64,000 nucleotides of DNA from a virus, in IMG/VR virus record IMGVR_UViG_3300013120_000767, positions 1 to 64,000 of that record; one strand, given 5' to 3'. Position 1 is the stretch's first letter. Each line of letters opens with the position of its first letter. Below are positions 39,431-48,832 of the stretch, piece by piece. A program made the translations under genes and the position numbers. A model generated the notes under the pieces. The model did no database searches. It saw only the letters and a list, made by a program, of their open reading frames with translations, and was not told the DNA's origin.

Positions 39431-39952
39431 ATGGCTGAAAAACACAAAGTACCGAAGAAGCCGAAAAGGAAGAAGAGAAAAACCCCCAGCGTCGATCCCA
39501 CCAAGATGAGGGTGCTCCCGGGAGGGAGGGCAGGGCCCCCTGGAGGCCCTCCGGGAGCACCTGTGCAGGAATCGCGGGAAGCGCGCACGCTGAAGATGCT
39601 GGCGCTGCGTAACTTGGCTCGGGAGTTTGAGGGCAAGCCCCTGTACTTCCTGCCGGTAGACACCAACCCGTTGGCGGTGATGGGCCTCCTCCAAGCGACG
39701 CCGGCGGAGGAGGGGCTCAACCAGCAGACGAACATTCCCTGGTCGGTACTTGAGACATTCCTCCCATTGCCTCTTCTGGACGTGCCCGGGCGGACGGGGA
39801 TGTACTACCTTGTCGAAGTTGTCGGGAGGACCGCTGAGCGGGTGACGTTGACCTTCACTCGTAAGGACATCATTGACGAGTCCAAGATCCCCAAGCCTCC
39901 GCCGCAGAAAGCGCCTGAGGTGCCTGAGGAACCAAAGGAAAAGAAGGAGTAA
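39431..39952 (+). CDS. Hypothetical tail-module protein
   Basis: A 173-residue protein with AAGGAGGAGG before the start. The N-terminal 45 residues are very basic and then Gly/Pro rich (KKPKRKKRKTP, GGRAGPPGGPPGAP). The middle is a small alpha/beta domain (PLYFLPVDTNPLAVMGLLQ, TGMYYLVEVVGRTAERVTL) and the C terminus is Pro/Lys/Glu rich. It lies just before the tail-assembly chaperone. Function unknown. Confidence 0.6.
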   Translation: MAEKHKVPKKPKRKKRKTPSVDPTKMRVLPGGRAGPPGGPPGAPVQESREARTLKMLALRNLAREFEGKPLYFLPVDTNPLAVMGLLQATPAEEGLNQQTNIPWSVLETFLPLPLLDVPGRTGMYYLVEVVGRTAERVTLTFTRKDIIDESKIPKPPPQKAPEVPEEPKEKKE

Positions 39953-39954
39953 CC

Positions 39955-40557
39955 ATGCCAGACGACCAAGGAATTTTCCCCGGGCCGGACGAGCAGGAAC
40001 AATTGAACCAGTTGGCTGCCGAGGAAGAGGAGGAGGAGCCGTTTGCTGAAGGGGAGGCGGCAATCTCCGGGTTCTCCTTGCAGGCGGAGACTGGTTTCAA
40101 TTGGCGGGAGTTGGGCGGGTTGAAGCAGGCAGTGGAGTCCCGGTTGGAGCCCCTAGACTTCGGCGACGTCCTGACCGGGGCGGCCACTCAGGTAGTCGCT
40201 ATCGTTCCCGGCAAGTTGGACGTCACCTACCGAATGTCTTCTACCGGGCATCGAGGGGCCATCGTGACCGCCATGCAGGAGAAGTTCGGGCATGCCGGTG
40301 TTATGTCTCCGGAGGGAGCATTCCACCAGCAAATCTTCCGCCTCTGTTGTGGCTTGGCTGCAATTGCGGAGGGGGAACTCCCCGACCCATTGCCGGACAA
40401 GCTCAAGCAGCAGTTCAGCAAGAACGTTCTGGACGGAAACATCAAGGCTATTTTGTCCTTGCCGGACCCGGTCTTCTGGCTGGTGTGGTTCAACTTCACC
40501 TGGTTCGAAGTTCGTGTGCAGGAGACATTGACTTTGGAGGCTTTAAAAAATGGGTAA
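39955..40557 (+). CDS. Tail assembly chaperone, short form (G-like)
   Basis: A 200-residue protein with an acidic N terminus (AAEEEEEEPF) and a helical body, ending ETLTLEALKNG. It is the upstream frame of a two-frame gene before the tape measure, the usual arrangement for tail assembly chaperones (lambda G/GT type). Termination at TAA 40555-40557 gives this abundant short form. The last codons contain the slippery heptamer that leads to the long form. Confidence 0.75.
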   Translation: MPDDQGIFPGPDEQEQLNQLAAEEEEEEPFAEGEAAISGFSLQAETGFNWRELGGLKQAVESRLEPLDFGDVLTGAATQVVAIVPGKLDVTYRMSSTGHRGAIVTAMQEKFGHAGVMSPEGAFHQQIFRLCCGLAAIAEGELPDPLPDKLKQQFSKNVLDGNIKAILSLPDPVFWLVWFNFTWFEVRVQETLTLEALKNG

Positions 40558-40973
40558 ACACTCCCATGGGATGGGCCAGGCTCCAACTCTTCTTTGAGAA
40601 GACGTCGTTGCCTGCCCATGGGAGTGAGGCGGAACTACCCATGCTCCTGTACGTGATGGAGCGGAACAACATCTACCGCAGGTTGTTGTTCATGTTTGCC
40701 TCGCTGCTAGGAGGGAAGGATAGAGCTCGTGGGTTGGGGGACCACATTGATGAGGTCCTCCACCTTGTGGACGAAAAGGAGATTGGAGCTAAGTTGAGGC
40801 AGCAACGGAAACTTTTCGGTGCTTGGACCGAACAAGACCCATTTGAAGTACATAAGTTGCCGACATTGGATGAACTAATGCGGGCAGCTCGTCAACGGGA
40901 ACGGGCTCAACGAAGTCGCTACGGCGGCAAACTTAAGGGATTAAAGGACTCAATGCTCCCGGAGGGGATATGA
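39955..40973 (+). CDS. Tail assembly chaperone, -1 frameshift form (GT-like)
   Basis: A -1 shift at T TTA AAA (40542-40548) joins the first frame to the overlapping downstream frame, giving about 339 residues. The joined part continues KKWVNTPMGWARLQLFFEK and ends with a basic helical region (ELMRAARQRERAQRSRYG). No ribosome site starts the second frame by itself, and it begins inside the first. By analogy with lambda GT, the extension would bind tail tube subunits while the common part coats the tape measure protein. The frameshift is read from sequence; efficiency is unknown. Confidence 0.75.
40542..40626 (+). promoter_or_regulatory. Programmed -1 frameshift signal
   Basis: The heptamer TTTAAAA is in the exact X-XXY-YYZ register of the first frame. 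Ten bases later begins CACTCCCATGGG (40559-40570), perfectly complementary to CCCATGGGAGTG (40615-40626), a 12-bp stem with a 44-base loop. Stop TAA is at 40555-40557. Confidence 0.75.
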
Positions 40974-41296
40974 GACTTTTCGTTAGCAGAATCAGGAATG
41001 AGCTGGAGCTTGAGACTGGGAGGTACCTGAACATTTTGGTTATTTCCGACGGGGAGACAGAGGTGGACGTTCCTGTTGCAGATGATGTCTTTGAGCACGT
41101 AATGGTTACGTTCCGGGAAGGGATGGGCAATATATCCAATCCAGCCAACGACCGCCAACGCCCAGCTAAACCGGAAGTAGGAGAACTACCCGGCTCCGAC
41201 CTGTCCATCCCTGATTTGGGTTCTTTGGCCCAGGAAGACGAAGGGCGGGAAGATGGCGAGGAGTGGATAATTTCCGAGGAGGAGAAAGATGGTTGA
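40970..41296 (+). CDS. Hypothetical tail-module protein
   Basis: A 108-residue protein coupled to the frameshifted gene (ATGA). The N-terminal 50 residues look like a small beta-rich domain (YLNILVISDGETEVDVPV), the C terminus is acidic and disordered (EDEGREDGEEWIISEEEK). Unknown. Confidence 0.6.
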   Translation: MRLFVSRIRNELELETGRYLNILVISDGETEVDVPVADDVFEHVMVTFREGMGNISNPANDRQRPAKPEVGELPGSDLSIPDLGSLAQEDEGREDGEEWIISEEEKDG

Positions 41297-41537
41297 TCGC
41301 ACCGAGAGAGACGGATTTAACGTAGTCAGCGTCACGGAGGTCCGTATTTACTCCGCGAGCTATGTTGACGGCGTTGGGAAGATGCAGGTGATGCCGGTGG
41401 CCGTTATTGACGGCGAAGTGGCGAAGTTCAAGGATGATCAGTTGGTTATCGACCGCCGCGCCACCCCTGAATTCATCGTTGAAGGAGTGAAGGCCCATGT
41501 CGAAGCCCTCTCCGAAGAAGGCGACGAGGAAGTGTAA
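41289..41537 (+). CDS. Small hypothetical protein
   Basis: An 82-residue protein with GAGGAGAAAG before the ATG, overlapping its neighbours on both sides (8 and 41 bases). Beta-rich first half (NVVSVTEVRIYSASY), acidic helical C terminus. Unknown. Confidence 0.6.
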   Translation: MVDRTERDGFNVVSVTEVRIYSASYVDGVGKMQVMPVAVIDGEVAKFKDDQLVIDRRATPEFIVEGVKAHVEALSEEGDEEV

Positions 41538-41721
41538 AAAGGCCGTCTTTGTCGGGCTGCGCGTTACGGCGGACACCGACAGGTTCCTCAAAGAGATCGC
41601 CACTCGGGCAGGTACATCCAAGTCGGGTGCTATCCGAGGGTTGATCAAGGGAGTGATGGGAGTACTGCTGCGGAGAGCCCATGCGCGTCGACAAAAAGAG
41701 GCGGGGGCGGGGAATCCATGA
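41497..41721 (+). CDS. Ribbon-helix-helix-like small protein
   Basis: A 74-residue basic protein. AVFVGLRVTADTDRFLKEIA is followed by TRAGTSKSGAIRGLIKGVM, a strand and two helices of the type seen in MetJ/Arc regulators. GAAGGAG precedes the start. It overlaps the previous gene by 41 bases and the next by 41, an unusually deep double overlap. It could be a DNA-binding regulator placed inside the tail module, for example acting on one of the nearby promoters. Confidence 0.55.
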   Translation: MSKPSPKKATRKCKKAVFVGLRVTADTDRFLKEIATRAGTSKSGAIRGLIKGVMGVLLRRAHARRQKEAGAGNP

Positions 41722-42145
41722 GGTTCTGGGGGTAGTCGCCGCTGCTTTTGCTTGGGGCGCTACCGAAATCCATGTCCTGCCGGATAAGTTTCAACTTGAG
41801 TTGAGAGCAACGCCTGCGAAGGACACTGTGCGTTCCTTGGAGGACCTCTTGGGGCTGCGGGAGATCACCGCCGTCCGCCTCACCAAGGAGGCGGTCGAGG
41901 ACCTACAGGGAGTATTTGCCTTTTGCGCCGACCGCGGCTACTTCCTCGTCCGGATCTATGTGCGCAATGTGCCCAGCTTGTTCCAATGGGCGGGGCTCCG
42001 CCCGGCGGCTACCTTGATGGGTGTTCCCGTTGCCCCCTCTGACCAGTTGGAAAGGGGGAGCATCGTTTTCGCTTTGTCCAAGGTCCCGTACGGCCCGCTC
42101 AGTACGGTGAATTTCCTATTGAAGGGGGAGTACTATGAGGGATAA
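41681..42145 (+). CDS. Hypothetical tail-module protein
   Basis: A 154-residue alpha/beta protein (ATEIHVLPDKFQLELRATP, RGYFLVRIYVRNVPSLF). The start lies within the previous gene and the end overlaps the next by 11 bases. No family recognised. Confidence 0.6.
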   Translation: MRVDKKRRGRGIHEVLGVVAAAFAWGATEIHVLPDKFQLELRATPAKDTVRSLEDLLGLREITAVRLTKEAVEDLQGVFAFCADRGYFLVRIYVRNVPSLFQWAGLRPAATLMGVPVAPSDQLERGSIVFALSKVPYGPLSTVNFLLKGEYYEG

Positions 42146-42545
42146 AGTGGCAACATTGCGTAGAGCGCTGAAGAAGCTCAACGTGAGCGGTTTGCGGGTG
42201 CTCTACAATGAGAAGCGCAGAATTGTCAAGTTGGAAATGGACCGGATCGACCGGATACCCGGCGGCGTGGTAATGGCCGGCACCATGTCCCGAAAAGGGA
42301 AAAAGCTGATGATTGTCATCCCCTTTGACCGGTTGGACCTGGCTATCCAAGGGACGGCCCGCCCCCCCGGGAAGTACCGCACCCGCCGAATCGACATGGG
42401 TGGGGGCCGCTTCGTCCTGGGCGAGTTTGTTGAGCTGAGGACAGTCGGCGTCGAAGTCGAAGGCTGCTTTACCCTGGACTACTTGACTGCCGACGGAGCC
42501 ACCCGAGTGGCCGGCACCGTGCCCATCAAAGAAGGGGAGGTGTGA
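42135..42545 (+). CDS. Hypothetical tail-module protein
   Basis: A 136-residue protein, basic N terminus (KVATLRRALKKLN), then beta-rich (KLMIVIPFDRLDLAIQG, GCFTLDYLTADGATRVAG). GGGGGAG lies before the ATG. Unknown. Confidence 0.6.
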   Translation: MRDKVATLRRALKKLNVSGLRVLYNEKRRIVKLEMDRIDRIPGGVVMAGTMSRKGKKLMIVIPFDRLDLAIQGTARPPGKYRTRRIDMGGGRFVLGEFVELRTVGVEVEGCFTLDYLTADGATRVAGTVPIKEGEV

Positions 42546-43057
42546 TGGTTTCGCCAATTCCTCGAGTTATGATACAGCTGGTATTCGGGAGGGATGAGGA
42601 CCGGGCCTACCCGTTGGTGGATTTGACCTTTTGGAGCGGGCACGACGTCATGCAGCAAACGGAGCTTACCACCAGCAGCTACGGGGTGTGCACCAAGTGC
42701 CACGGTGCCGTGGTTGACTACGTTTGCGTATGCTGCTACGAGACCTTCCACCCGGCGACGGATGAAGAAGAGGCGTGGGAGGGGTTGTTGATTACCGGGG
42801 GCAAGCGGTATGTAGCCTCCGAGCTCGCCCGCATCTGGGAGACCATCGCTGAAAAGACCGGAAGGGCGTCCGACGTCTCCTCTATGTACTTGCCGTTCAA
42901 CGTCAGGGAAGAAGAGGAGATGATGGAGGCGGCCCGCCGGCACCCGGACGAGCTCATGGAGATGGGGTCATATCGGGTGTACGAAGCGGACCAGATCGAG
43001 CGGGACTTGCAGGGGCGGTCCCTTTCTTCTCTGTTCGAAATGTTCTTGGAGCTTTAG
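42545..43057 (+). CDS. Hypothetical protein with zinc ribbon
   Basis: A 170-residue protein. CTKCHGAVVDYVCVCC at about 49-64 provides two CxxC pairs for one zinc site, followed by an acidic helical C-terminal part (EEEEMMEAARRHPDELMEM). The ATG overlaps the upstream stop (TGATG). It may be a tail-assembly or baseplate-associated factor by position; the role is unknown. Confidence 0.6.
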   Translation: MVSPIPRVMIQLVFGRDEDRAYPLVDLTFWSGHDVMQQTELTTSSYGVCTKCHGAVVDYVCVCCYETFHPATDEEEAWEGLLITGGKRYVASELARIWETIAEKTGRASDVSSMYLPFNVREEEEMMEAARRHPDELMEMGSYRVYEADQIERDLQGRSLSSLFEMFLEL

Positions 43058-43371
43058 TGGATCGCCGCCAATTACGGACTTTGCTGGCCGAAGTTCAGAA
43101 AGCTCAGGAGAAGGCTCAGCTGTATCAGCTGCTGATCAACTACCTGGGGGAGCTGTCTGATGGGATGGGGGGGCCCGAGGCGGAGGCTTCCTTCCTTGGC
43201 CGGGAAGTCATCCAAGAGGTCATCCTGGAGTTGCGGGACCGCAAAGAGCTCCTCGCTGAGGTGGCACTTTCCGGGTCCGAGCCTCGCCGTAAAACCCCCC
43301 GTAGGAGGGCGGCGAAGTCTCCCCCCAAGAAACCTCCGGAAGGGGGCAGAAAACCTCCCCCCAAGAAGTAA
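43057..43371 (+). CDS. Hypothetical protein upstream of tape measure
   Basis: A 104-residue protein with a GTG start overlapping the previous stop. The first 75 residues form a helical, probably coiled-coil region (LLAEVQKAQEKAQLYQLLIN), the rest is Lys/Arg/Pro rich (RRRAAKSPPKKPPEGG). The 72 bases after it hold only the ribosome site region of the tape measure gene. Confidence 0.6.
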   Translation: MDRRQLRTLLAEVQKAQEKAQLYQLLINYLGELSDGMGGPEAEASFLGREVIQEVILELRDRKELLAEVALSGSEPRRKTPRRRAAKSPPKKPPEGGRKPPPKK

Positions 43372-43443
43372 GCCCAAGAAGATGGACACCCCTCCCTATT
43401 TCCGCTACACTTAGCCTAAGAGTGCGCCCGCCGGGGAGAAGGC

Positions 43444-46400
43444 ATGGTAGACATCCTCACTCAGCAACAGGTAATAGCGGCCCAACGGGCAGCGATGATG
43501 CAGGCCCGCCAGTTCAATATGATGGCGGCCGGCCAGGCCCGGTATGGGGGGCAGATGGGCCCTTACGCCGGGTCCTACCCGGGGGGTATGCCTGCTGGTG
43601 AGATGGTCAACCCGCTGGCTCCCACCCCGGCCAATGTAGGCACCACCGCAGGAGTTGCGGCAGGAGCTGCCGGTGCTGCCGGCGTAGGGATGCTGGGGTG
43701 GGCCTCCATGGCCATGGGGATGCACCGTATGGGGACGGCGCCGAGGATCGCCGCCAGCGTTTTCGACCCCCTGACTATGGGACTGCACGGTTGGACTAGG
43801 GGGTTACAGGGGGTCATGCGGGGCGCCGGGATGCCGGTCAAGGCCGGTTTCTGGAACACGATCAGGGACCTCCCCAGCCTGTATGCTCGTCGAGGCCCCA
43901 TGGGCATCGCCCGTGGGGTCCTGGGCGGAGCTATAGGTGCCGCAGCGTTTGCCGCTCCGACCATTGCCGGCTTAGCCGGGGTGAACTGGGCCGGGCAGCA
44001 GATCGGCGTGGGCGCCGGGCAGTACGGGCACACAGCAGACATTATCCAGGCCATTCGCCCCCATATCGGCATGCGCGGTTCGTTCGGGGCGCAAGACTTC
44101 GGCGGCGTCCGTAATGTCATGATGGACTATGCTCACAGGGGTCAGGACACGTCCGGGAGGTTCCGGGACGCTTCTCAACTCCTGTACGCCACAGGGATCG
44201 GGCAGGAGTATCGAGGCGCTGGGACTGCTAAGGAATTCTCAGCTAAGTTCCGGAAGTTGTTGGACGAGACAAAAACCGTAGCGGGCGTACTCCGTACCAG
44301 TTTGGCCGATGCCTACGCTACGATGAAGCAAACTGCGGGGATGGGCTTCTTCAAGACCGGCGACCAGGCGGCGTATGTCACCGGTACTCACTTTCGAGCG
44401 GCGGGGACCGGGATAGACTCGGCCACTCTCATGCAGGTGGGGTTGGCCGGCAGCCAACAGGCCTCCATGTTCGGTACTCGCCGAGCGACAGGGGCGCTGC
44501 AAGCGACGCAGTTAGCTACCGGAATAGCCCAAGCAGCTCGTTCCGGGCTGATCTCGGGGGAACGAGTTCAGGAAATCACGGGCATGTCCGTCTCGCAGGG
44601 CGCCCCCAACCTGGCCATGCGGATGATGCAGGCCGCCCCCTTGGCGCTGCAAAGCGAGCTGGGGCAGACCGTCATGGCTGCCTTGATGGATCGCAGTGGG
44701 GGCCTGGACACTGCCCGCATGGCGCAGTTTCGCAGCGGCGGGCTGAACTGGAAAGACCTCCGAAAAATGGCCCGAAAGAACTTGTCTCGAAAGGGTTTCT
44801 TGTCCTCCTTCGCTGCCAACCAGTCAAACTTGATGGGGCAGATGATGGGCTCCATGGACCCGTCCGAGCTGGTCCAGCGGATGGGGGGTGTGTACGCCCA
44901 GCAGGCAGGAACCGACCCGGTCACTGGGATGCGTGCCCTCACCGGTCTCGGGCAAGAGGAAGTATCCATGCTGCGCCAGGTCACCACCAACCTTGGGGAG
45001 CTGGGACGGTCAAGCCTCCAGGAGGGCCTGGTGCGCCAAATGGGGCAGCTCAAAGAGCAGGTTCGCGGCCAGGTGATGAGCCCGGGGATGATCGTGGGGC
45101 GGATACGTAAGCAGTTACTGGGCCCCCTCGAAAAGAGACTTCAGGACTTCGGGGCACAGCTCAACCAGCGAGTGACGGGTTACATTAACAAGTACCTCGA
45201 CCAGATGATCAACACTCAGACGTCCTACGTCTCTAAGTCCTTCGACGACGTCATGAATCGGGCCATGCGGGGCTTACCCACTGGGAACTTCTGGCGGGGG
45301 ATGCAGGCAACCATTAGCGGCAGCCCTGCCGCTGCTGCTGCTTTCGCCTCACCGATGGGGCTGCCTTCTTTAAGTGGTGAGTTCGGGAGTGGCGGTCTGA
45401 TGGGGTCCTTGCTCCCTCCGGATGCCTTAGCGGGAGCTTTCGGCGGCCCCACGATGACAGGAGCGCAGTCTACTATGAGTACGGCCCTCATGGGCGAGTT
45501 TGGGCTGGGCGGCGGCGGAGGGGGTCTGGTTGCCGGTGGGCAGTTTGCTACGTCGGTCGATCCCATGTTCGCATTTGCCGCTACTCCCTCTGAGTACGCT
45601 GCCGTGGGAGGCATGGCCGAACCGCAGTACTCATTCGGGGGGAAGCTGTGGGAAGGAATGACTGAGGCTGGGGCGGCTATTGGGGGCTTTGCCGGGGGCG
45701 CGGTCGGGGGGGACGTGGGAGAGTGGGCCGGGTCGGGGTTGGGGCGAGTGGGGGCACTAGGGGCTCATCCTGTGTACGGGAGGGCGGTACGGGGCGCCTT
45801 TGGGCGGGCAGGGGCAGTTGTCGGTCGGGGGCTTACGCCCATGCGTTACTTCAAAGGCGGTCGGTTCATGGGCGGAGGCGCTCGGGCAGCTAAAGGTGGG
45901 CAATGGGCCTTCCGAGGGTTGGCGGGCGAGCGGGGAATTTTGGCCCCCTTCCTGCAAGGCTCCAGGTACGGAGGAGGCGGTATCGGGGCCAGCCTTCGTG
46001 GTGGGATGGGAGAAGTCGGGAAGTGGGCAAAGGGGACTGGGGCGTACCGAGGGGGTAGGGCAGTGCTCAGGGGGGCGGGGAAGCTCCCCGTAGTGGGTAC
46101 GGCATTGGACGTCGGGAAGATGGGCCTCGGCATGGGGAAGGCGGGGATGGGAGTAGGTGGCGGAGCTATGGCCCTTGGGCGGGGGTTGCTCAAGTGGGGA
46201 GGCGTCGCCGCCGTGGGGCTCACGACGGCTGCGGATCTGTACGCCTACCACCAGCGGCACGCTGCATTTGAGGAGGCCCTCGGCTCCAGGTCCGGAATGG
46301 AGGCGGTCATCGCCCAAATGTCAAGGACTGGGTATAACCTCAGGCAGGCGGACGAAGATGTTTCGGGCTTCTTGGGCCAGTTCAACCTATCCGGGAGAAA

Positions 46401-48624
46401 GGTGGGATTGCGGCGGGCCGGGTTTACCGACTATGCCAAGATGGCTGCCTACTCGGCGTTGTTGTCCCCCGGCGAGTTGATAGGGGGGCAGGATTTCAGG
46501 GAAACGCTTATGCAGGGTTTGGACATAGCACGCCCGGGGGAGATGGAGGGAATGCAGAAGTTCGCGGTAGGAGGCGAAACCTACTACGCTTTCTCTGACG
46601 ACGACGACTCATTCCAGAAAGTCAAGAACGCAGTGCGGGGAATGGGCACCATAGCGCCCCCCGCTACAGCGGGGAAGCCGCCGTGGTGGTTGGGGGGATT
46701 CACCAAGGAGGCCGGAGTTGCAGCAAGAACGGCAGCGGTTGATCAGGAAGTTGCCATATCTCACCGACGGGTCAGCGACCAAGAACTGGCCCGTACTTCG
46801 CGAGATTTGGGTGTGGATGTATACCATTCTTCCGCTGAGGTGATACTGTACCAGGACATCGCTATGTCTCGCAGTGATCATGACGTCATCAAGCAGTTCC
46901 TGGTCGACGCTCGAGCGGGCAATGCGGGCGCAATGTCTCGAATGAAGGGGTACTTGGAAGGGTCTCCTCAGATGATCAAGTTAGCACAGACGTTGGCAGG
47001 CACCCCCGACTGGAAAGCAGCGCACTGGGAGGCTTTTGAGAAGCTGGAACTCCTCTCCGGAGGCAAGCTACAGGCCCCCTCGGGGTACGCCCCCGCCCAG
47101 GACCTCACGGACATTCCGGACTTGCCTAGATGGGCGCAGAGCCTTAAGGGACATGCGGCCGCTCAGTTCGGGCAGGGCTTCAGGCGTGGGACCGGCGCTC
47201 CCCCCACCAAAGCCGACACCTACCACGCCACGATGCGCAAGCTGGGAGCCCCGGAAGGGATAACTGCTGAAGAGATAGTGGGTGCCCGGGGATTCACCCG
47301 GGAGGCCCTCGCTCGGGGGATGTTGCAGGAAATGTCTCTCGTTGTCGACCCCAGCAAAGCCCGTCGGGGGAGCCGAGGCAGTGTTGGCGAGCATGCCCTG
47401 GAGCAGCAAATCAAAAAGGCGTGGGACCCGTTGGCTATCTCCCGTTCCGGGTTCCGGCGTAAACTGTCGGCCCTGGGTGACGAGATCATGCGGATGAAGG
47501 GGGCCGAAGTAGCTGGGAAGCCGGTGGACGACCGCACCTATCGGGCAATGATGAAAGAGATGGCGATGTACACTACTAAAGAGGTCACCCGGGGGGTGAT
47601 GAGCCCCCTGTTCGAGGGGGACCCCCAGTACGGGGGCATGGTTCGGGGAACTGCCGGCCTGAGAGCTTCGCGATTGCACGGGCTGGCCGAACTGGGGAAG
47701 GTCGCTGAGTACTACAAGGTGGAAGACCGCTGGTATGAGCAGGCAGGGACCATCAAGGAGAGGTGGAAGAAAAATAAGATGAGGGATCAGCTGCGATACA
47801 TCCTCCCGGCCGGGAACATCCGGGGCGCCCTGGAGAAGTACATAGATGAGTTCCCCGCTGCTCTCAGCGCGGGAAAAGAGGCCCTGACGAAGAGCTTGTC
47901 CCAGGACGTCCTGGCGCAAATTGACCAAGCGGGAGCGTCGGAGTTGGAGGAGCTCTCCCGGATCTTCGCGTCCGACCCCCTGCTCAGTGCTCAGTTTGGG
48001 AGGTACACCAACCAGATGCTCGCCATTGAGACCGGGTGGACTCGGCGACGGAAACCAAAGGCCGTGCTGGAGAGGTTTGAGGGGATGGCCGGTATGGCTG
48101 TATGGGGTGACCTCAAGAAGTGGGAACGGGACGTCATGAAGGGCGGAGGGAGGCTTTGGACGGTCCAGGCGAAGATCGCTGAGGAGTTACAGAAGTCATA
48201 CCGCTTCGAGGGGTCCCGCGGAGAGGGCCTTACAAAGGCCCACGAAATTGCCGGGATGATGATCAAGGCCATGGGGGCCAAGACCAGCGATGAGCAGCGC
48301 AAGCAGGCTCGTTCGGTGGCGGCCGCCTTGCGCAAGTTCACTCGGCACCCCATGGGTGCGGGGGTGGCCGGAGAGCAGGGGGAAGTGGGGGACCTCGGCA
48401 AGTTGATTGCTATGTTGGAGAGCTCCGAAGCTGAGAAGGGGAAGCTCATCGACCTCTTCAAGGACGGGACTGCTCAATTCACCATGTCCCAGGCGGGGAT
48501 GGAATCGCTGGGGAAGGAGTTGGCCGCAGCGTTGAAGGCGGGGGGCAGAGGCGGGGGTCTCCACATCTCTTTGGGGGGAGCTCCCAGTAAAGACAACCAA
48601 GACGCAGAGGGGGCCGGCCACTGA
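43444..48624 (+). CDS. Tape measure protein
   Basis: A 1726-residue protein, the longest complete gene here, directly downstream of the chaperone cluster. It has the expected make-up: an Ala/Gly/Met-rich N terminus, several hydrophobic glycine-rich stretches (GTTAGVAAGAAGAAGVGML near 67; GGAIGAAAFAAPTIAGLAG near 160; GGFAGGAVGGDVGEW near 745) and long helical regions. At roughly 1.5 angstrom per residue the tail would be near 250 nm. A candidate maturation site GGFTKEAGVAA lies near residue 1085, so it may be cut after assembly. It sets tail length and probably helps DNA pass the membrane. Confidence 0.85.
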   Translation: MVDILTQQQVIAAQRAAMMQARQFNMMAAGQARYGGQMGPYAGSYPGGMPAGEMVNPLAPTPANVGTTAGVAAGAAGAAGVGMLGWASMAMGMHRMGTAPRIAASVFDPLTMGLHGWTRGLQGVMRGAGMPVKAGFWNTIRDLPSLYARRGPMGIARGVLGGAIGAAAFAAPTIAGLAGVNWAGQQIGVGAGQYGHTADIIQAIRPHIGMRGSFGAQDFGGVRNVMMDYAHRGQDTSGRFRDASQLLYATGIGQEYRGAGTAKEFSAKFRKLLDETKTVAGVLRTSLADAYATMKQTAGMGFFKTGDQAAYVTGTHFRAAGTGIDSATLMQVGLAGSQQASMFGTRRATGALQATQLATGIAQAARSGLISGERVQEITGMSVSQGAPNLAMRMMQAAPLALQSELGQTVMAALMDRSGGLDTARMAQFRSGGLNWKDLRKMARKNLSRKGFLSSFAANQSNLMGQMMGSMDPSELVQRMGGVYAQQAGTDPVTGMRALTGLGQEEVSMLRQVTTNLGELGRSSLQEGLVRQMGQLKEQVRGQVMSPGMIVGRIRKQLLGPLEKRLQDFGAQLNQRVTGYINKYLDQMINTQTSYVSKSFDDVMNRAMRGLPTGNFWRGMQATISGSPAAAAAFASPMGLPSLSGEFGSGGLMGSLLPPDALAGAFGGPTMTGAQSTMSTALMGEFGLGGGGGGLVAGGQFATSVDPMFAFAATPSEYAAVGGMAEPQYSFGGKLWEGMTEAGAAIGGFAGGAVGGDVGEWAGSGLGRVGALGAHPVYGRAVRGAFGRAGAVVGRGLTPMRYFKGGRFMGGGARAAKGGQWAFRGLAGERGILAPFLQGSRYGGGGIGASLRGGMGEVGKWAKGTGAYRGGRAVLRGAGKLPVVGTALDVGKMGLGMGKAGMGVGGGAMALGRGLLKWGGVAAVGLTTAADLYAYHQRHAAFEEALGSRSGMEAVIAQMSRTGYNLRQADEDVSGFLGQFNLSGRKVGLRRAGFTDYAKMAAYSALLSPGELIGGQDFRETLMQGLDIARPGEMEGMQKFAVGGETYYAFSDDDDSFQKVKNAVRGMGTIAPPATAGKPPWWLGGFTKEAGVAARTAAVDQEVAISHRRVSDQELARTSRDLGVDVYHSSAEVILYQDIAMSRSDHDVIKQFLVDARAGNAGAMSRMKGYLEGSPQMIKLAQTLAGTPDWKAAHWEAFEKLELLSGGKLQAPSGYAPAQDLTDIPDLPRWAQSLKGHAAAQFGQGFRRGTGAPPTKADTYHATMRKLGAPEGITAEEIVGARGFTREALARGMLQEMSLVVDPSKARRGSRGSVGEHALEQQIKKAWDPLAISRSGFRRKLSALGDEIMRMKGAEVAGKPVDDRTYRAMMKEMAMYTTKEVTRGVMSPLFEGDPQYGGMVRGTAGLRASRLHGLAELGKVAEYYKVEDRWYEQAGTIKERWKKNKMRDQLRYILPAGNIRGALEKYIDEFPAALSAGKEALTKSLSQDVLAQIDQAGASELEELSRIFASDPLLSAQFGRYTNQMLAIETGWTRRRKPKAVLERFEGMAGMAVWGDLKKWERDVMKGGGRLWTVQAKIAEELQKSYRFEGSRGEGLTKAHEIAGMMIKAMGAKTSDEQRKQARSVAAALRKFTRHPMGAGVAGEQGEVGDLGKLIAMLESSEAEKGKLIDLFKDGTAQFTMSQAGMESLGKELAAALKAGGRGGGLHISLGGAPSKDNQDAEGAGH

Positions 48625-48830
48625 TGCAGGTGATGAACACAGCCGGTGCTCCCAGCTCTTTCGCCCTGCAAAATTTCGGGGTGACGATGACGTTCACCGA
48701 CAAGGCCTACATGGAACCGGAAGATTTTCTTACCCTCCTGATGAAGGCTGTCATCTTTGAGCGAAGAACAGGTGAAATCGGGTATCCTCTACTGGAAGAG
48801 GCAACCTGGGAAGTGATGATGGAGTACTGA
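48624..48830 (+). CDS. Small hypothetical tail protein
   Basis: A 68-residue protein whose ATG overlaps the tape measure stop (TGATG). NTAGAPSSFALQNFGVTM then an acidic helical part. Probably a small tail or baseplate component by position. Confidence 0.6.
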   Translation: MQVMNTAGAPSSFALQNFGVTMTFTDKAYMEPEDFLTLLMKAVIFERRTGEIGYPLLEEATWEVMMEY

Positions 48831-48832
48831 AT

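Noticed and set aside
47068-47928. A 286-codon minus-strand frame opposite the tape measure gene
   Set aside because: Antisense to a clear gene, no start signal, typical GC shadow.
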